Source: Anas platyrhynchos (Eukaryota > Chordata > Aves > Anseriformes > Anatidae). From it: 64,000 nucleotides of DNA. The first letter of the stretch is position 1; each line of letters opens with the position of its first letter. Where the stretch lies: positions 8,616,501-8,680,500 of the forward strand of contig NC_092606.1 in assembly GCF_047663525.1 (NCBI RefSeq), read 5' to 3'. Under the pieces are notes generated by a model. That model was given only the letters and a program-made list of their open reading frames with translations. It did no database searches and had not been told where the DNA came from. This document shows, in pieces, positions 52,700-64,000 of the stretch. The translations under genes and the position numbers were made by a program.

Positions 52700-55600
52700 T
52701 TCATCAGTTTGATCAGTACAAAAGCAGACAGCGTATGTTTCATTTTTTTTTCTTTTTCATTTTAATTAACACTTTACAAAGTACAAAATATACTGTCATT
52801 TGTTTTGGAACATTAGTTTTTTTTTTTCTTTTTTTTTCTGTGTATGTTTTGTGTGTTTTTGTTTTGTTTTGTTTTTTTCCCCATACAGTACATAAATCTC
52901 AGCTTTTCAGCGTAAGACCAGCAAAGAAAAGAAGCGTGTGCACTCGCTGGGAAAGCAAAGCCTCCACTTCTCAGCTCCACGCATCGCGCCCGGGGCACTG
53001 TGCTGGCTGCAGCCCGAGCCCCTTGGGCAGCAGTGGGCTTGAAAGTGTCACCGTATCAGGGCCACCTGCACCTCGTAGCCCCACAGCCTCCCCAGTGCCA
53101 GCAGCCCCCCCACAGCTCAGGGTGAGCCCCTGCCTTGGTTTGCATCAGTCTGGTAGTTAAAGGGGGGAAAAAATAAAAATGCTTTTTTTTTTTTTTTTTG
53201 TACTCCCCCAAATGAAGGGTCCCGAGCGGGGCTGCGGGAGGTCGGGGTGCTGAGGGTGCCCCTGTCCCCAGCCCAGCCTCTGCCAGGCAGGTGGGTGTCG
53301 GGGGTCAGCAGCGGGATCTCACTCACTTTACAGAGACAGCGGTACCTAAACAAGGGGCTTTAAGGTCCCCAAGGTCTGTGTGCCCCTGGGCTGCCCCGCT
53401 GGGCCACCCGGAGCAGCCAGGGGCAAGACCCTGGGTGACGCTGGGAAGATGCTGCACCAGGAGCCCCTCTGCTTGCTGGAAATCTGGGGCACTGCTATGA
53501 CTACGGGCAATCCTGGGCGTTTGGGGAAAATCCAGGCTGCTTCTCAAGTCCAAAAGAAGGGGGAGGGAGATGCCGAGCGCTACTGAAGCCAGGTGAGACA
53601 CCAAGGGGGTGGCGGTGCCCTCCGGCTGCTGACCCGCACCCACACGGTGTGACACTGCCCCGTGCAGTGCAGCTGCAGCGTGAGCCCAGAATTACCCCAG
53701 GGCTGACAACACAGTGCCTGTCAGCCCCAGGAACCAACCCAAAATCTGTCCCTAAGTACGGATGGGGATGATCGGGTTCCTCCATTCAACGCCATCCCCC
53801 AAATTAACCCCTCAGGTGCATTACGGTGCCCTAAGAGCAGGAGACAAGCGACAGGACCAAGCAAGGGCATTGCACCCCCTGGGTTTAGTGGGAAAAAAAA
53901 ACACCGGGAGAACAGGCGGGTGTGTAGCTAGTGGAGGTGGAGGGAGACAGCTCGTCCAGAGGCTCAGACAGGGCATCCACATCAGGGCCCTGCTGCAGGT
54001 CCCTGCCAGGCCACCCCTCGCCTGTCCCACCCCCACGAAACGCCATCCTCACAGCCCCACTGCCCGCAGCCACGGGGCCAGCACCGGGGTGTCAGCAGCA
54101 GCGAGGTTTTGGGGTTTACAAATGGGGACCAGGGCTGGACTCAGCAGCACGCTGCCCCAGGAGGGAAACCGCTGAGGTTCGCACCCTAAAGGAGCTGTTC
54201 AAACCCCAGCGGGTTCTCCAGCACCAGGACTGACCGAAAGGAGCAGAACCGCTTGTTCCCCCCGACACCTCCCAGGCGTCCTGCCCCCAGCAGCCCTGCA
54301 GCCGTAGCAAAAACCCACTGGGTCACTTTGCTGATCTGAACAATTCAAAAACAATCACAAGCCAGGCATCAAAACTAATTACAAGAAATAATGAAGGGCA
54401 GTGGGGTTTTTCCCCTAGGTCCCAAGCACACAGCTCCCCGCCTCTTCCTTTGGCTCCGCACAGCGAACGCTCCCCAGCTTCTCCCACCAGCGGAGCCCTC
54501 GTGCTGCCGGCAGCCACGCTGGGACAGCAGCAGCATTCCCACAAAGGGCAGGGTACTCGGAAAACTACGTTTTTTCAAGTTACAAAAGAGCTGGTAGGAA
54601 TCCTTTGGGGGAAAGAAAAGGCTTAGTACTGCCGTCGCAGGAGGGTCCAGGCGCTGAGATGGCAGCAGGGAGGTGGGGGCAGCAGGGCCCCGACTCCAAA
54701 TCCCTCCCAAATGCGCCATGCAAGCACCATCACCTCTACCACATCTGCAACAAGGGGAAAAATCCAATCGAGCCCCAAAATGAAGGAGGAACGGAGCCAC
54801 TTTTTGGCATCAGGGTGGGGCGGACGCTGGCACAGCTACTGGAGAGGGACCTGCAGCACCCCACGGCTCTCAAACCAACAGCCCTGCTGTGCTGATCCAT
54901 CCCCAGTCCCAAACCCACCCCCAGGTTATTTACAAAACAGAGGGGCTGACAGAGCGAGGGAAGGCTATGAGCTGTGGTCTGAAGGTAGCCTTCAGTCCCA
55001 GCCCTCAGTATAGGAGTTTGCTTCCCAACCAGCAGGAGAAATGGCTGGTGCTGTCTAGAGAGACCAAGAGCGGGACTTCTTGGCTATATGTGTTCCAAAG
55101 AGGTATGTTTCCCTGCACATTCACACCCTAAAATTATAATACACTTTGCTTGATACATACTTCATTTATTTCCCCTGCCAAAAACAGGGTCTGTGCATTG
55201 CTCCACGTTCACCAGAGCTTCTGCAGGGGCAGCTGCAGCAGCGTGAGCAGCCTCCAGTGCTTGTGCTGTATTGCAAACACTTCTCTTCCCCTGTGCTAAT
55301 TAGAGCTGGTATTTAAACCGAGTTGTGCTTAATGAAGATTAAGTGAAGAAGGAGGCAGGGGGATGGAAAGGGCCTGAAGGCAGCAGAGGGACTCAGGATT
55401 CACGGTCGAGGTCCCACAGCCCGTGCTGGGTGAAGCACCCCGAGCATTTCCACCTGGGCTCTGCCCCCACGAAGCCCACGGGGTATCGCTGGCCCCGACA
55501 CGGGCAGCCCACAGGGGGATGGACAGACAGACGGATGAGTGTGTGGGGAGGAGGTATCTCAATCTGCGAGGCAGATCTGCACATCTCGGCCAATGTAAAC

Positions 55601-57616
55601 ACACCCCAGCACGCGCGGTACGACGTAAATACTATTTGGCAAAAGGCTTCCTGGGTTTTACTCTCTAGCAGGTAATAAAAGTTTAATCCAGTCCAGCATT
55701 TGCAGTCAGGACGGGACCAGGTAAGTGAGATGCCTTAAGCTGCTTACTGGAGATGTCCACAGCAGCAGTAATAACAGAAAGAAAAGAAATCCCCACCAGG
55801 AAACGATTTCTTGTCCATCACCGAATGCTGCAGCAAGACACTTCTGCTCAGGAGCTGGCAGCTGCTGCTCAGGCTTGGGCTCCTCCCGTGTCACCACCAG
55901 AAACCGGCGCTCACCCAGCGACAGGGCAGGAGCTGCTCGCATTGAAGCAGTGCCAGAGGAGCACCGACACGGGACCTGGCATCCTTCTCCAAGGACCTGC
56001 TGCCTCCGAGCACGCGGAGACCCGCGGAGGCTCTCCCCAGGGCAGAAGCTGCACATCGGAGGATTTCTGAGGACCGGGGCTTTGGGAGGGGCCCTGGCAC
56101 CACAGCTGGGACTGGGACAAAGGTGTCCCCGGGGAATGAGAGGGGAGCTGGGCAGGGAGAGGAGCTCTGCTTGGGTCAAATTGGAGAAAGAACAGAAATG
56201 GTTTTGTGCTCACGACAAATGAGCGAAACCACATACCTTCATATTTGCTCAAGTCCAAAGGAAATGACAAATGCCCTTCGCACCAGCCGGTGCCCCAGCC
56301 GTCCCCTCCCTTCCTCCCACAGGGAAATGCCCCCGGGGCTGCTGTGGGTCAGCACGGACCAAGAAGGTGGCCCCAGGGCAGGCAGGAGAGTAACGGGAAA
56401 GGGTCCGACACCGACAGGTCTGTGTTAGGGCCCAGGGTCAGTTCATCTCCCCCCTCAGCAGCATTCCCCACCCGTGCCATGTTGGTAACGCTGAGCCTGG
56501 AGTCCAAAGCCAGCCTGGAAGCAGCAGCGCGGCGTTTACACCATGAATGCCCACTACAAACGGCGTTCCCAGCGAGTCAGTCCCAGTACTAACGTCACCC
56601 ACTGCAGGAGCCACAGTCGGCTCCAGCCAAATCCAAATGCTTCTGCTAAGGGCTCCTATGCAAGGATTATCGCACGCCACTAAGAGCACCACGCTTCAGA
56701 AACTTCGTCACCTGCAAACCAAACTGACTCCAGTGTCCAAGAAGAGGCAGAAAGCTGCACGAGGCTGCTGACGGGTGCAGTTATGGGACTTGGAGGAGCC
56801 GAAGGGCGAGTGGCCAGGCAGCATTTGGTGCAGTGTGACTGCGGGACAGGGGTTGGGGTGAGAGCCTTTTCCCACCCAGAGCCTTCCAAACGCCCTCCTG
56901 GCCAGCAGGGAAGTCTGATGACGAGATGCAAAGCCCACGCGTTTCCAGTTACCGAGTTCAGGCAGCCTCTGTCACTCGTAACGGGATAAAACCCTCCTCC
57001 ACGTCCATCTATTTAAAAGTAACCCACTGCGTTAATAACCCACCGATTTAAAGCTCCTCAGGTCAACAAACACAAGCTACCCAATAAATACCAGACATCC
57101 GCAGTGGCCGTGGGTTGCCTTCAGGCCACCAACCCACCAAAACCCGCACCTCCTCTGCCCAAACTGCCCTCTAGATGAAAACAGAAACCCCCGATCAGCC
57201 AGGGACCTACACAGGCAGCCCCGCACGGAGACGCTGAAGCATTCAGGACAGCAACTAAAAATGAAAAAGGAGCATTTTTTTCTAAAGTCTTTGTGCTTGA
57301 GGCACCGAACTGAAGAGGAGCAGGGTGTTTCCGAGGCAGGCAGGGAAGCCCGGCGCTGCGGCTGCACCGCGCTGCGCACTGGGGTTGGGCTCTGCCTGCC
57401 CACAGCAAGCGGAGGAGCCGCAGCTCTGCTCCGTTTCTTTGCTAGAAACGTGTCAAGAAATCCAGAGTATAACTAAGTATTCGTATTGCCTATATACTTG
57501 AATTAAAAATATATGGTGAGTAAATGTGTGTGTGCGGCACTTACTGCCTGTGCCCGGAGCACACACACGGGTACTCACGCGGTATATATTAACCTATATT
57601 GCTCAAGTATATATGC

Positions 57617-57624
57617 TATGTACA
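57617..57624 (-). promoter_or_regulatory. Pumilio-type element in CASTOR2 3' UTR
   Basis: TATGTACA on the plus strand reads TGTACATA on the minus strand, matching the Pumilio consensus UGUANAUA. It lies in an AT-richer stretch (57,480-57,740) with TATATA and ACACAC phrases typical of conserved UTR blocks. It matters only if the long UTR is real. Confidence 0.3.
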
Positions 57625-60600
57625 GTATACAGCCATACAAACAGAAAACACGGGCATTTCTACATGTGTACAACGGGGACATACTATTCCTACAGAAACA
57701 CTATACACTGCTCTATGAACATACGCGCACTCTTGCACAGTAGAAAGGAACTTGCAGCCAAAATCTAACCGTGCGGAGAAAGACAAAAAACCCCAGGCAG
57801 TAACACACAGCATGAGAAAAGTTTCAATTGCTAAGAAACGAAGGCCTCGGAGAAGCAAGGAGGGTGAGCGAGGGCTGCTTCCTCCTCCCCTGCCCACCCC
57901 TCCTTGCAGGGCTGGAAACGCTCTTTGCATTGCGCCGTTTGGTGAAGTTTTGTGCACCGAGAGGAACCCCGGGGGCACAGGGGGGGTCCTGCAGGGCTGA
58001 GGGGTCCCTGATCAGCAGCAACCGCGGCCGTAAAGAGAGAAAACGCCAAGAAGATGAGCGCGGAGGCTTGGACACAGCGTGGGCAGCTGGCACCTAACCT
58101 TGGTTTTCAGTGCCACCACTCCCAGCCGTACTCTGTGCCACAGGGATGTTTTCCTCCTTTTATCCAGAGTGGCAAAGAACCAGCACAATGCCAGGGATGC
58201 GCAGAGACGTGAGTATCGTAAGGCATTACAAAACAAAAAGACCCTTCCATTTTCCCCCACCCCAAAGTGCTGGCGAGGAGGAGCTGTCAGGCAGCTTCAA
58301 GAGCCACTGCTTTGAGCTCATTAAGTGTGCTCATTATGTGTGATATTATTGTTATTTTTTTAACAAAGCCCCCACAGCCCCCGTCTTGCCTTAGCCTCGT
58401 ATTGATGCTCTCACAAGTAACACCAGATCCCAAGCTGGTGCTGATCTGAACCACACGCAGGGTCAGCCCCGTTCCCAGCACCGCAGCGAGGCAGGGAGCA
58501 CCAGAAGGAACTGCCCCTCGTCGCCTGGAACCATCCACTTGGTTGTCAAGACAGAAAGAGGAAATAAAAATGTGAGTCCGAGGATGATGGTGGACACAGG
58601 AAGGCCCCCGAGGGGTTTTCCACCTTGTGACATTGTCCGGGCGGGACATCAACCTGCTTTGTGACGCTCTGAAGCGCCCCGGAGACATCCACAGATTTCA
58701 CAGACTTAAGGCCGACTCCCTCAGGGAAAGAAGAGGAAAATGTAAATGAATAAAAAACACCCTCTAGAATAGCCTGAGTGCAAAATTTAAAAAATAATAC
58801 AATAAAATAAAAACTAACTTTTTTTTTTTTTTTTGCTTTCTCTTAAGGCTCAGTAAAGCTGCTGCTCATTTCAAGTAATCCCTTAGTGTTAACGTCGCGG
58901 CCCTCAGCAAGCGGCACTGGCACACGGGGAGGCCAACGCACGCTGCCCTCTGATGCACAACGGGGCCAAATGCCCATTTTGTCAGTGGCCGGTGGAGCCC
59001 AGGACTGTGCACAGGACCTGTCCCCTTGGCACTGCCCTTGCACGCAGGGAAAGCTCAGGCTCGACTCAGCTGACCAGAAGCTCTGGTGGCAAGCAGCGCG
59101 CTGTGCTGGCTTCCATCTCCAGAATGGCCCCACAAACACCCCAACTTGCCACCCCACAGAGAAACCCGTCAACGCTTCATGTGGTGAAAAGCTCCCGAGC
59201 ACCCTGCCGCAACCTTCAGCTCAGCTCACGGCTGCCAACGCCACAGAGACTCAGCTAAAACATCTCTGTTTCGCTTTGTCATTTTTCTACTATTGCACCG
59301 CACGGCCTGTGCCAGCATCCTCACGGCACGTGGCAGGAAACCGAAGCATCGTTGTGAGCAAACATCCCTGGTGCCACACCGGGAATAATCTTTTAGTCCA
59401 GAAATCTGGAGTGACTGCAGGTATCACAGGGCAACTCTGAAAACCCACGTAAAGGAAGAGCGAAACACACCGCTGGGTAAAGCATTAAACGTGTGCCCAA
59501 GTGCTCCAGGATGCTTTAATGTAGTTGGGGCCTAGAAATAAAAGTTACCCATGATTTTGTTTGTGGATGCTCCGATTCCCTGCCCAGCTGCCACACAACA
59601 CCCCACTGATCGGGAAACAAAGAGATTTGAAGCTCAATGTCTGGGTCCAGCAGCACCAGAAAGCACAAATATAACTCAAATTTATCTCAGCCCTCCAGTG
59701 CCATGAAAGGAGAACTAACCAGCGAGCCGTACATCAGTGTGAGTGCCTGCATGTCCTGCACCCCGCTATAAACCCGGCTGCATGTCCTACACACCAACAC
59801 AATCCATGCCCACGGCGCGATCCCAAGAGCTTGCGCACTGCCTGCAGCTTCATGCAAAACCCTGCGAGACGCAGCCTCACGAAATCCATGCTAGAGGCTG
59901 TCTCGTCAGTAAGTCCTCATTACAACTCTGAGACCGCTACTTCTTCACGTCAAAGGCAGGAAGAAGCCCAGGAACACAAGAAATACTCGGGCTCCTCGCT
60001 GCAGAAGCAGAGGCCTGCAGGTGAAGGCCTCCTGCTCTCCTGCTGTCCCCTGTGGCACCTCAGCGCTTTGGCCCTGCCACCTGGGAGCTGTGACATGAGG
60101 CAGACACAAACATGCCCCAGGGGAAGAGCCGTGTCACCTGCCTGTGGCGGGGCCAGACAAAACACCTTGCTTTTCCGGAGTGTTCAGCACCGTGAGGCTT
60201 TCAAAGGCCTGAACCCAATGGAAAGACCCTGGGAATCGAGTCCCCAGGCAGCAGCGATTTCCACCCTGGCGATGAAGGAGCTGATAAAACCCACCGAAGG
60301 GTCCCAGCAGGGTTTGGGCACCCTCCTGGCCCTGCAGGGGACAACCACCTGCTGTGGGGCTCAGACAAGACGGCCCAGGCTGTGCAGGGTAGGGGAGAAG
60401 CAGCTACTGAGGGGCCCTGGGCAATGCTTCATGCCCCCAATTAATGTCCAAAAATAGGATGGGAAAGGAACAGAGGGGATGTGAGAAGAGAAGCCTCCCT
60501 CCTCCTCTTCTGGCCCTGGGGGAAAAGGGGACTGCTGTGACGTGGGGTGAAGGGACAACGGCTGCCCCCGCACAGGGGACACACTGGGAGGACACCGAGG

Positions 60601-61140
60601 GTGGCTGGGGAAAACTGAACTGAAACGGCCGGGTTTTGAAGCAGACAAAGTGGTGGTGGCACCACCTGGGAGGCAGGCCAGAGCAACACGTCCACCCCGG
60701 GCTTTCTCCAGGCAGCCAGGCTTTGATTGCGGGGAGAAAGGAAGGCAGGGGACAACTCAGACAATGGGATGCTCCCCCCTTTTCCAACGCCAAAGAGTTT
60801 TGTCAGGGGAAACAGAACCCACTCCCCATCCTATCTCAACATACGCAACGACGGACGGTCCTCAGAGAAAGGCTGATGCGAGGAGACAAGCCAGCACTAT
60901 GCGACGTCTTTTCCATTTAATTCCACATTTCGTAGTGTTTATGGCCCCTCTGCTCCGGCCGTGCCACCAAGCCCTTGGCAGAGCGCCCAGGGCCGTGCCG
61001 CCGCACTTCGGGGAGACACCGGTGTCCCCGGGGAGCTCCTTCCACACCGCCAAAGGTCGCCCTTCGCCTCGGGGCTGGGCCTCAGGAAACCATCTGAACT
61101 CCCTTTCCTCCTGCCCCTCATTCATAAAGAAATTTAATAA

Positions 61141-61174
61141 AATAACAATAATAATAATAATAATAATAATAATT
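61141..61174. repeat. (AAT)n microsatellite
   Basis: About ten AAT units, 170-200 bases after the CASTOR2 stop, so (ATT)n in its 3' UTR. Confidence 0.9.
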
Positions 61175-61279
61175 AAAACAAAGGCTAATTGGAGCTGTTT
61201 CTGCTCAACTTTCCACAGTCTCTTTTCATGTCACTCTCTGGAATCAGATTTTTTTCAAGAAATACTGTGAGAAAAAAAG

Positions 61280-61314
61280 AATAATAATAATAATAATAAT
61301 AATTATAATAATAA
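61280..61314. repeat. (AAT)n microsatellite, second tract
   Basis: About eleven AAT units with one interruption, 30-65 bases after the CASTOR2 stop. The two tracts are about 105 bp apart. Confidence 0.9.
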
Positions 61315-61343
61315 AAAGCATCTGGAACCAGCTCAGAAGATTT

Positions 61344-61409
61344 CTAATGCTTTTCAGCTTGACTGACTTGGAGTGCATTGACCACACCGTTTATATTTTC
61401 TTCAGGTAC
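61344..61409 (-). CDS. CASTOR2: CASTOR2 (GATSL2) terminal coding exon
   Basis: On the minus strand an acceptor ttttcttgcag is followed by 21 codons, VPEENINGVVNALQVSQAEK plus H, and TAG (61344-61346). This matches the C terminus of CASTOR2 as I know it and aligns with the VPED...VIEVLQ end of CASTOR1. CASTOR proteins are ACT-domain cytosolic regulators. CASTOR1 binds arginine, and CASTOR1/2 dimers inhibit GATOR2 and so mTORC1. Only the last exon is here. The penultimate exon (YYISTFKFDHAL) is not found before 64,000, so the intron exceeds 2.59 kb. Synteny with RCC1L, NCF1 and GTF2I supports the call. Confidence 0.9.
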   Translation of the reverse strand, partial: VPEENINGVVNALQVSQAEKH

Positions 61410-64000
61410 CTGCAAGAAAACAGAAGAAGAGAAAGGTCAGGCTCTAGCAAAAGCCAGGGTAGGATGATAATGAAAAGAGAGGCAGGAGACAAAGCCTGAA
61501 GAGCCCCAGGGTGCCAGGTGGGATGCTGGACACCTGAGCTCCACGGAGAAAGGGCCCCGTCTATGAGAGACACCCTCCGGCTCCAAAGTGCTGATGCGTG
61601 GCTCCCATAGGAGCAAGTGTTTTAAGTGAGAGCTGGCTATTTGCTGTCTGTATGGTGTCTGCTGGTGGGGAGGTGACTGTTTTGGGCCTTTCCTTGCCTT
61701 CTCTTCTCCCTCTCCCCTCCTCTCCCTTGCTGTTGTTGGCAAAGCACCGTGCTGGGGCGAGCAGTGCTGCCCCTGGCAGGAGGGAGAGCAGCCTCTCCCC
61801 ACCCAGGACCACAGAAAACACACCACTGCCTGTGGTGCTGCCACTGCTCCAGCACTGGGTCTGGCTCAGGAGAGCCACTGTCTTCCCCCAAAACACCTGA
61901 AATCTTGTAATTCCCAATATGGATTCCACAGGTGGGAGGAACGGGGAGATTCAGGTAAAGCTTTGAGCCCTCGTGGCTCATGTATCCCAGAGACTTGCTT
62001 TATGCGTCTGTATGCCAGGAGCTCGCTCGAACATGGTGCTTGTCTGAAGGATTTATACCCCTGCCTGAGGCCCCACAAGGCTCTCCAGGGCATCCTACAG
62101 GTTTGGGACACACGAGCGTGGGTGGGGAGACCACATCAGGTGATGAAGGGACCGTCTGTCCAAAGAGGAAGAGGCCTGCCCATCTGTTTGTGGGGGGAGT
62201 CCCAGATGGTGCGGCACAGCACCTGAGCGTTCTTACTCCGATCTTGTGATGAAACTTAAGCACAGAAGTCCACACACAAAATTATTAGTGGGTGTCTGTT
62301 CACACTTGCTGCAGGAAAAATCCCTTGTAACAGAAGATGCAAAAGATCTCGGAGTGACTGTCATCGGTAGAAAAGAATATCACAAGTAAAGTTAGGTGAG
62401 ACAGAAAGAGGCGTCTGACCGTTACATAAACCACAGATGACACTCAGGGGACAGGCAGCTAACAGCTCCTGGAAAGTGGAAAGGGGACTGAGGGAAAGAT
62501 AAATTATCTGTGAGCTGCTGCAAGAAGCCAAAATAATTCCCGTTAAGTACGTTGAAGAAGGGACTGCTTCGTCTGTGAGGTGCTTGAGTCCTTGGCCAGG
62601 AGCACAATACCTGGATTCATTGGAGACCCTTCAGAGCTCAGACAGTGGAAATAAAACTGGGCTGTGATTTTCTGCAGGGCTTTTAACAAAACTGAGAAAA
62701 ATAAAAAATAAAATAAAAAAACATGAGAAATAACAAGAAAAGCATTCAATTTTTCAGTGGGAAGATGGAACAGGAGCCGCTAACTCTGATGATGTGTGAA
62801 CAAAGGTCAGCTGGGAAAGGAAGAAAATAATCTTAAAACAACCATACAGCTATTTTTTCTGGGTTTGGAAAAAAACTCCAGCAAACATCCACCGCATGAA
62901 GTAGGACTATAAGAGAGGACTCTCCTCTGCTTCTCTTTCATTGTTTTTCCCTGTACGTTCAATACTGCGGTGGGAGATGCTGTGTGGCTCTTTGCTTCTC
63001 CAGAAGATAATGAAAAAAGACACAGGAACCGAGTTTGCAGAACACATTTCCTTAGCCAGACCCAGCGGAGGATCGGCATCTCTCCGTGTGCTCCTTTAGG
63101 GCAGTACAGAAGCAGGAGGAAGCAAAGCTGGCTTTGACCTGCACCTCCTTGTTCAATTAAACTCGGCAGGTTGAACCTTCACTCACTGCAAAATGCTTGA
63201 TGCCCTTAATGTCAAGGAAATATCAATCATACCACAAAGGTTTTGGCTTGAGTTTCTCCAGGACAGATGTGCAAATAGTTTTGATTTGTAGGCAAACATC
63301 CTGGTTTGCTACCAGTGGAGAAGTCCTACCCCTCTCTGCCACCTAGAAAAGATCCCTAAACCAGGGCAACTGGTGCAGAACGTCCACTCGCCAGCCAGAG
63401 GGCAGATCAAAGCCTCCACGAAAGGCAAAGTAAAGCTCCAGACTACCCCCCAGACACTGCTTCAGCCTCATCGGATACAAAATACTGGTGAAGAAGAGCA
63501 AGACACCTACCAGCATGAGGCAATGAGAGCAGAGCACCTGGAAAAGCTAAAAGGGACCCTTCTCACTTGCTCTCTCTAGACATACCCTAGAGGGAGCTGG
63601 AAACCGTAGCTCTCTCCAGCCCAACCCTACATATCACACCAGAGACCTGGAGGTTCCCATCTCAGCAGCGTCTCCCAAAAAGATCTCTTCTCAAGCTCAG
63701 CTCCTGGTTTCCAGAGCACACTTCTACTGCTACAGCAATGCAGAAACCTGAATATTAACAGCCAGGTCAAATAAAAAAAATACGCAACAAAAAACACCTT
63801 AAGATGCACAGCAGGAAAAAGATCAGGTCAAGGGGAACAACTTCTTTTTTTTATAAAGCACTCTAAACTGTTGACAACAAATACTGAATGACCTTAAATA
63901 AAGAAAGAGAGGATGCAGAGAAAGGATTCAGGATGCTTTTAGACCTTGAGAAATGCCACTAGAAGTCAAGGTGTTTGCGTAGCAAAAAAATAGTGTCAAG
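61410..64000 (-). other. CASTOR2: CASTOR2 last intron (partial)
   Basis: Intronic by inference, running off the right edge. I looked for further CASTOR2 exons on the minus strand and found none. No repeat family is recognised. Minus-strand open frames of 60-135 codons (for example 61,437-61,844 and 62,807-63,079) have no CASTOR or other known motif. Confidence 0.6.

Larger units (their letters stand above)
52670..61343 (-). other. CASTOR2: Probable long CASTOR2 3' UTR
   Basis: From the CASTOR2 stop to a minus-strand AATAAA (TTTATT at 52694-52699) there are 8.6 kb without a gene I can identify on either strand. Another minus-strand AATAAA at 55165-55170 would give about 6.2 kb. Content fits a UTR: pyrimidine runs near 52,745-52,880 and 58,820, a Pumilio-type element, (ATT)n tracts and no clear LINE copies. 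Dense overlapping open frames at 53-61 kb on both strands have no recognisable domain. The true extent needs transcript data, and part may be intergenic. Confidence 0.45.

Noticed and set aside
53300-60460. Many 100-208-codon open frames on both strands at 53-60 kb as possible new genes
   Set aside because: They overlap each other in opposite strands and frames, have no recognisable motifs or splice structure, and fit a GC-rich UTR or intergenic region.
61410-64000. Search for the penultimate CASTOR2 exon
   Set aside because: No minus-strand sequence matching the expected YYISTFKFDHAL region, nor any other CASTOR2 segment, was seen before the window ends.

Overview
The window is vertebrate nuclear DNA, most likely from a bird. 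The genes are split into many short exons with GT-AG introns. Several CR1 LINE 3' ends, the characteristic avian retroposon, are scattered through the introns and intergenic DNA. Gene order and protein sequences match the block that in mammals lies in or beside the Williams-Beuren region (human 7q11.23). I see no prokaryotic genes, CRISPR array, tRNA or rRNA, and no candidate for a wholly new system. The content is an ordinary but informative conserved gene block.

Layout. (1) 1-21,950, plus strand: the 3' half of GTF2I (TFII-I), with 17 coding exons for the end of I-repeat R3, all of R4, R5 and R6, and the C-terminal tail. The 3' UTR appears to be split by a 2.7-kb intron. DNA here is AT-rich with long introns. 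(2) 25,065-33,215, plus strand: a complete 11-exon NCF1 gene (p47phox, 389 aa by my assembly) in compact GC-rich DNA. An ETS/PU.1-like motif lies about 80 bp before its ATG. (3) 34,356-50,175, plus strand: a complete 11-exon RCC1L (WBSCR16) gene (458 aa) with a CpG-rich YY1-type promoter directly behind a CR1 fragment. (4) About 52,670-64,000, minus strand: the terminal coding exon of CASTOR2 (GATSL2; 21 codons plus stop), probably a very long 3' UTR covering 52.7-61.3 kb, and at least 2.6 kb of its last intron. The rest of CASTOR2 lies to the right of the window. RCC1L and CASTOR2 converge tail to tail across a gap of about 2.5 kb that holds two consensus AP-1 sites.

The exon models are internally consistent. 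Summed coding lengths give 534 codons (GTF2I segment), 390 codons (NCF1) and 459 codons (RCC1L), stops included, with matching intron phases at every junction. The genes do not form a pathway. They encode a signal-responsive transcription factor, the NADPH-oxidase organiser of phagocytes, a mitochondrial ribosome-assembly factor and an mTORC1 regulator. They share only conserved synteny. Repeats are modest: five CR1 fragments, one avian LTR-like fragment, simple repeats and a few short tandem duplications.
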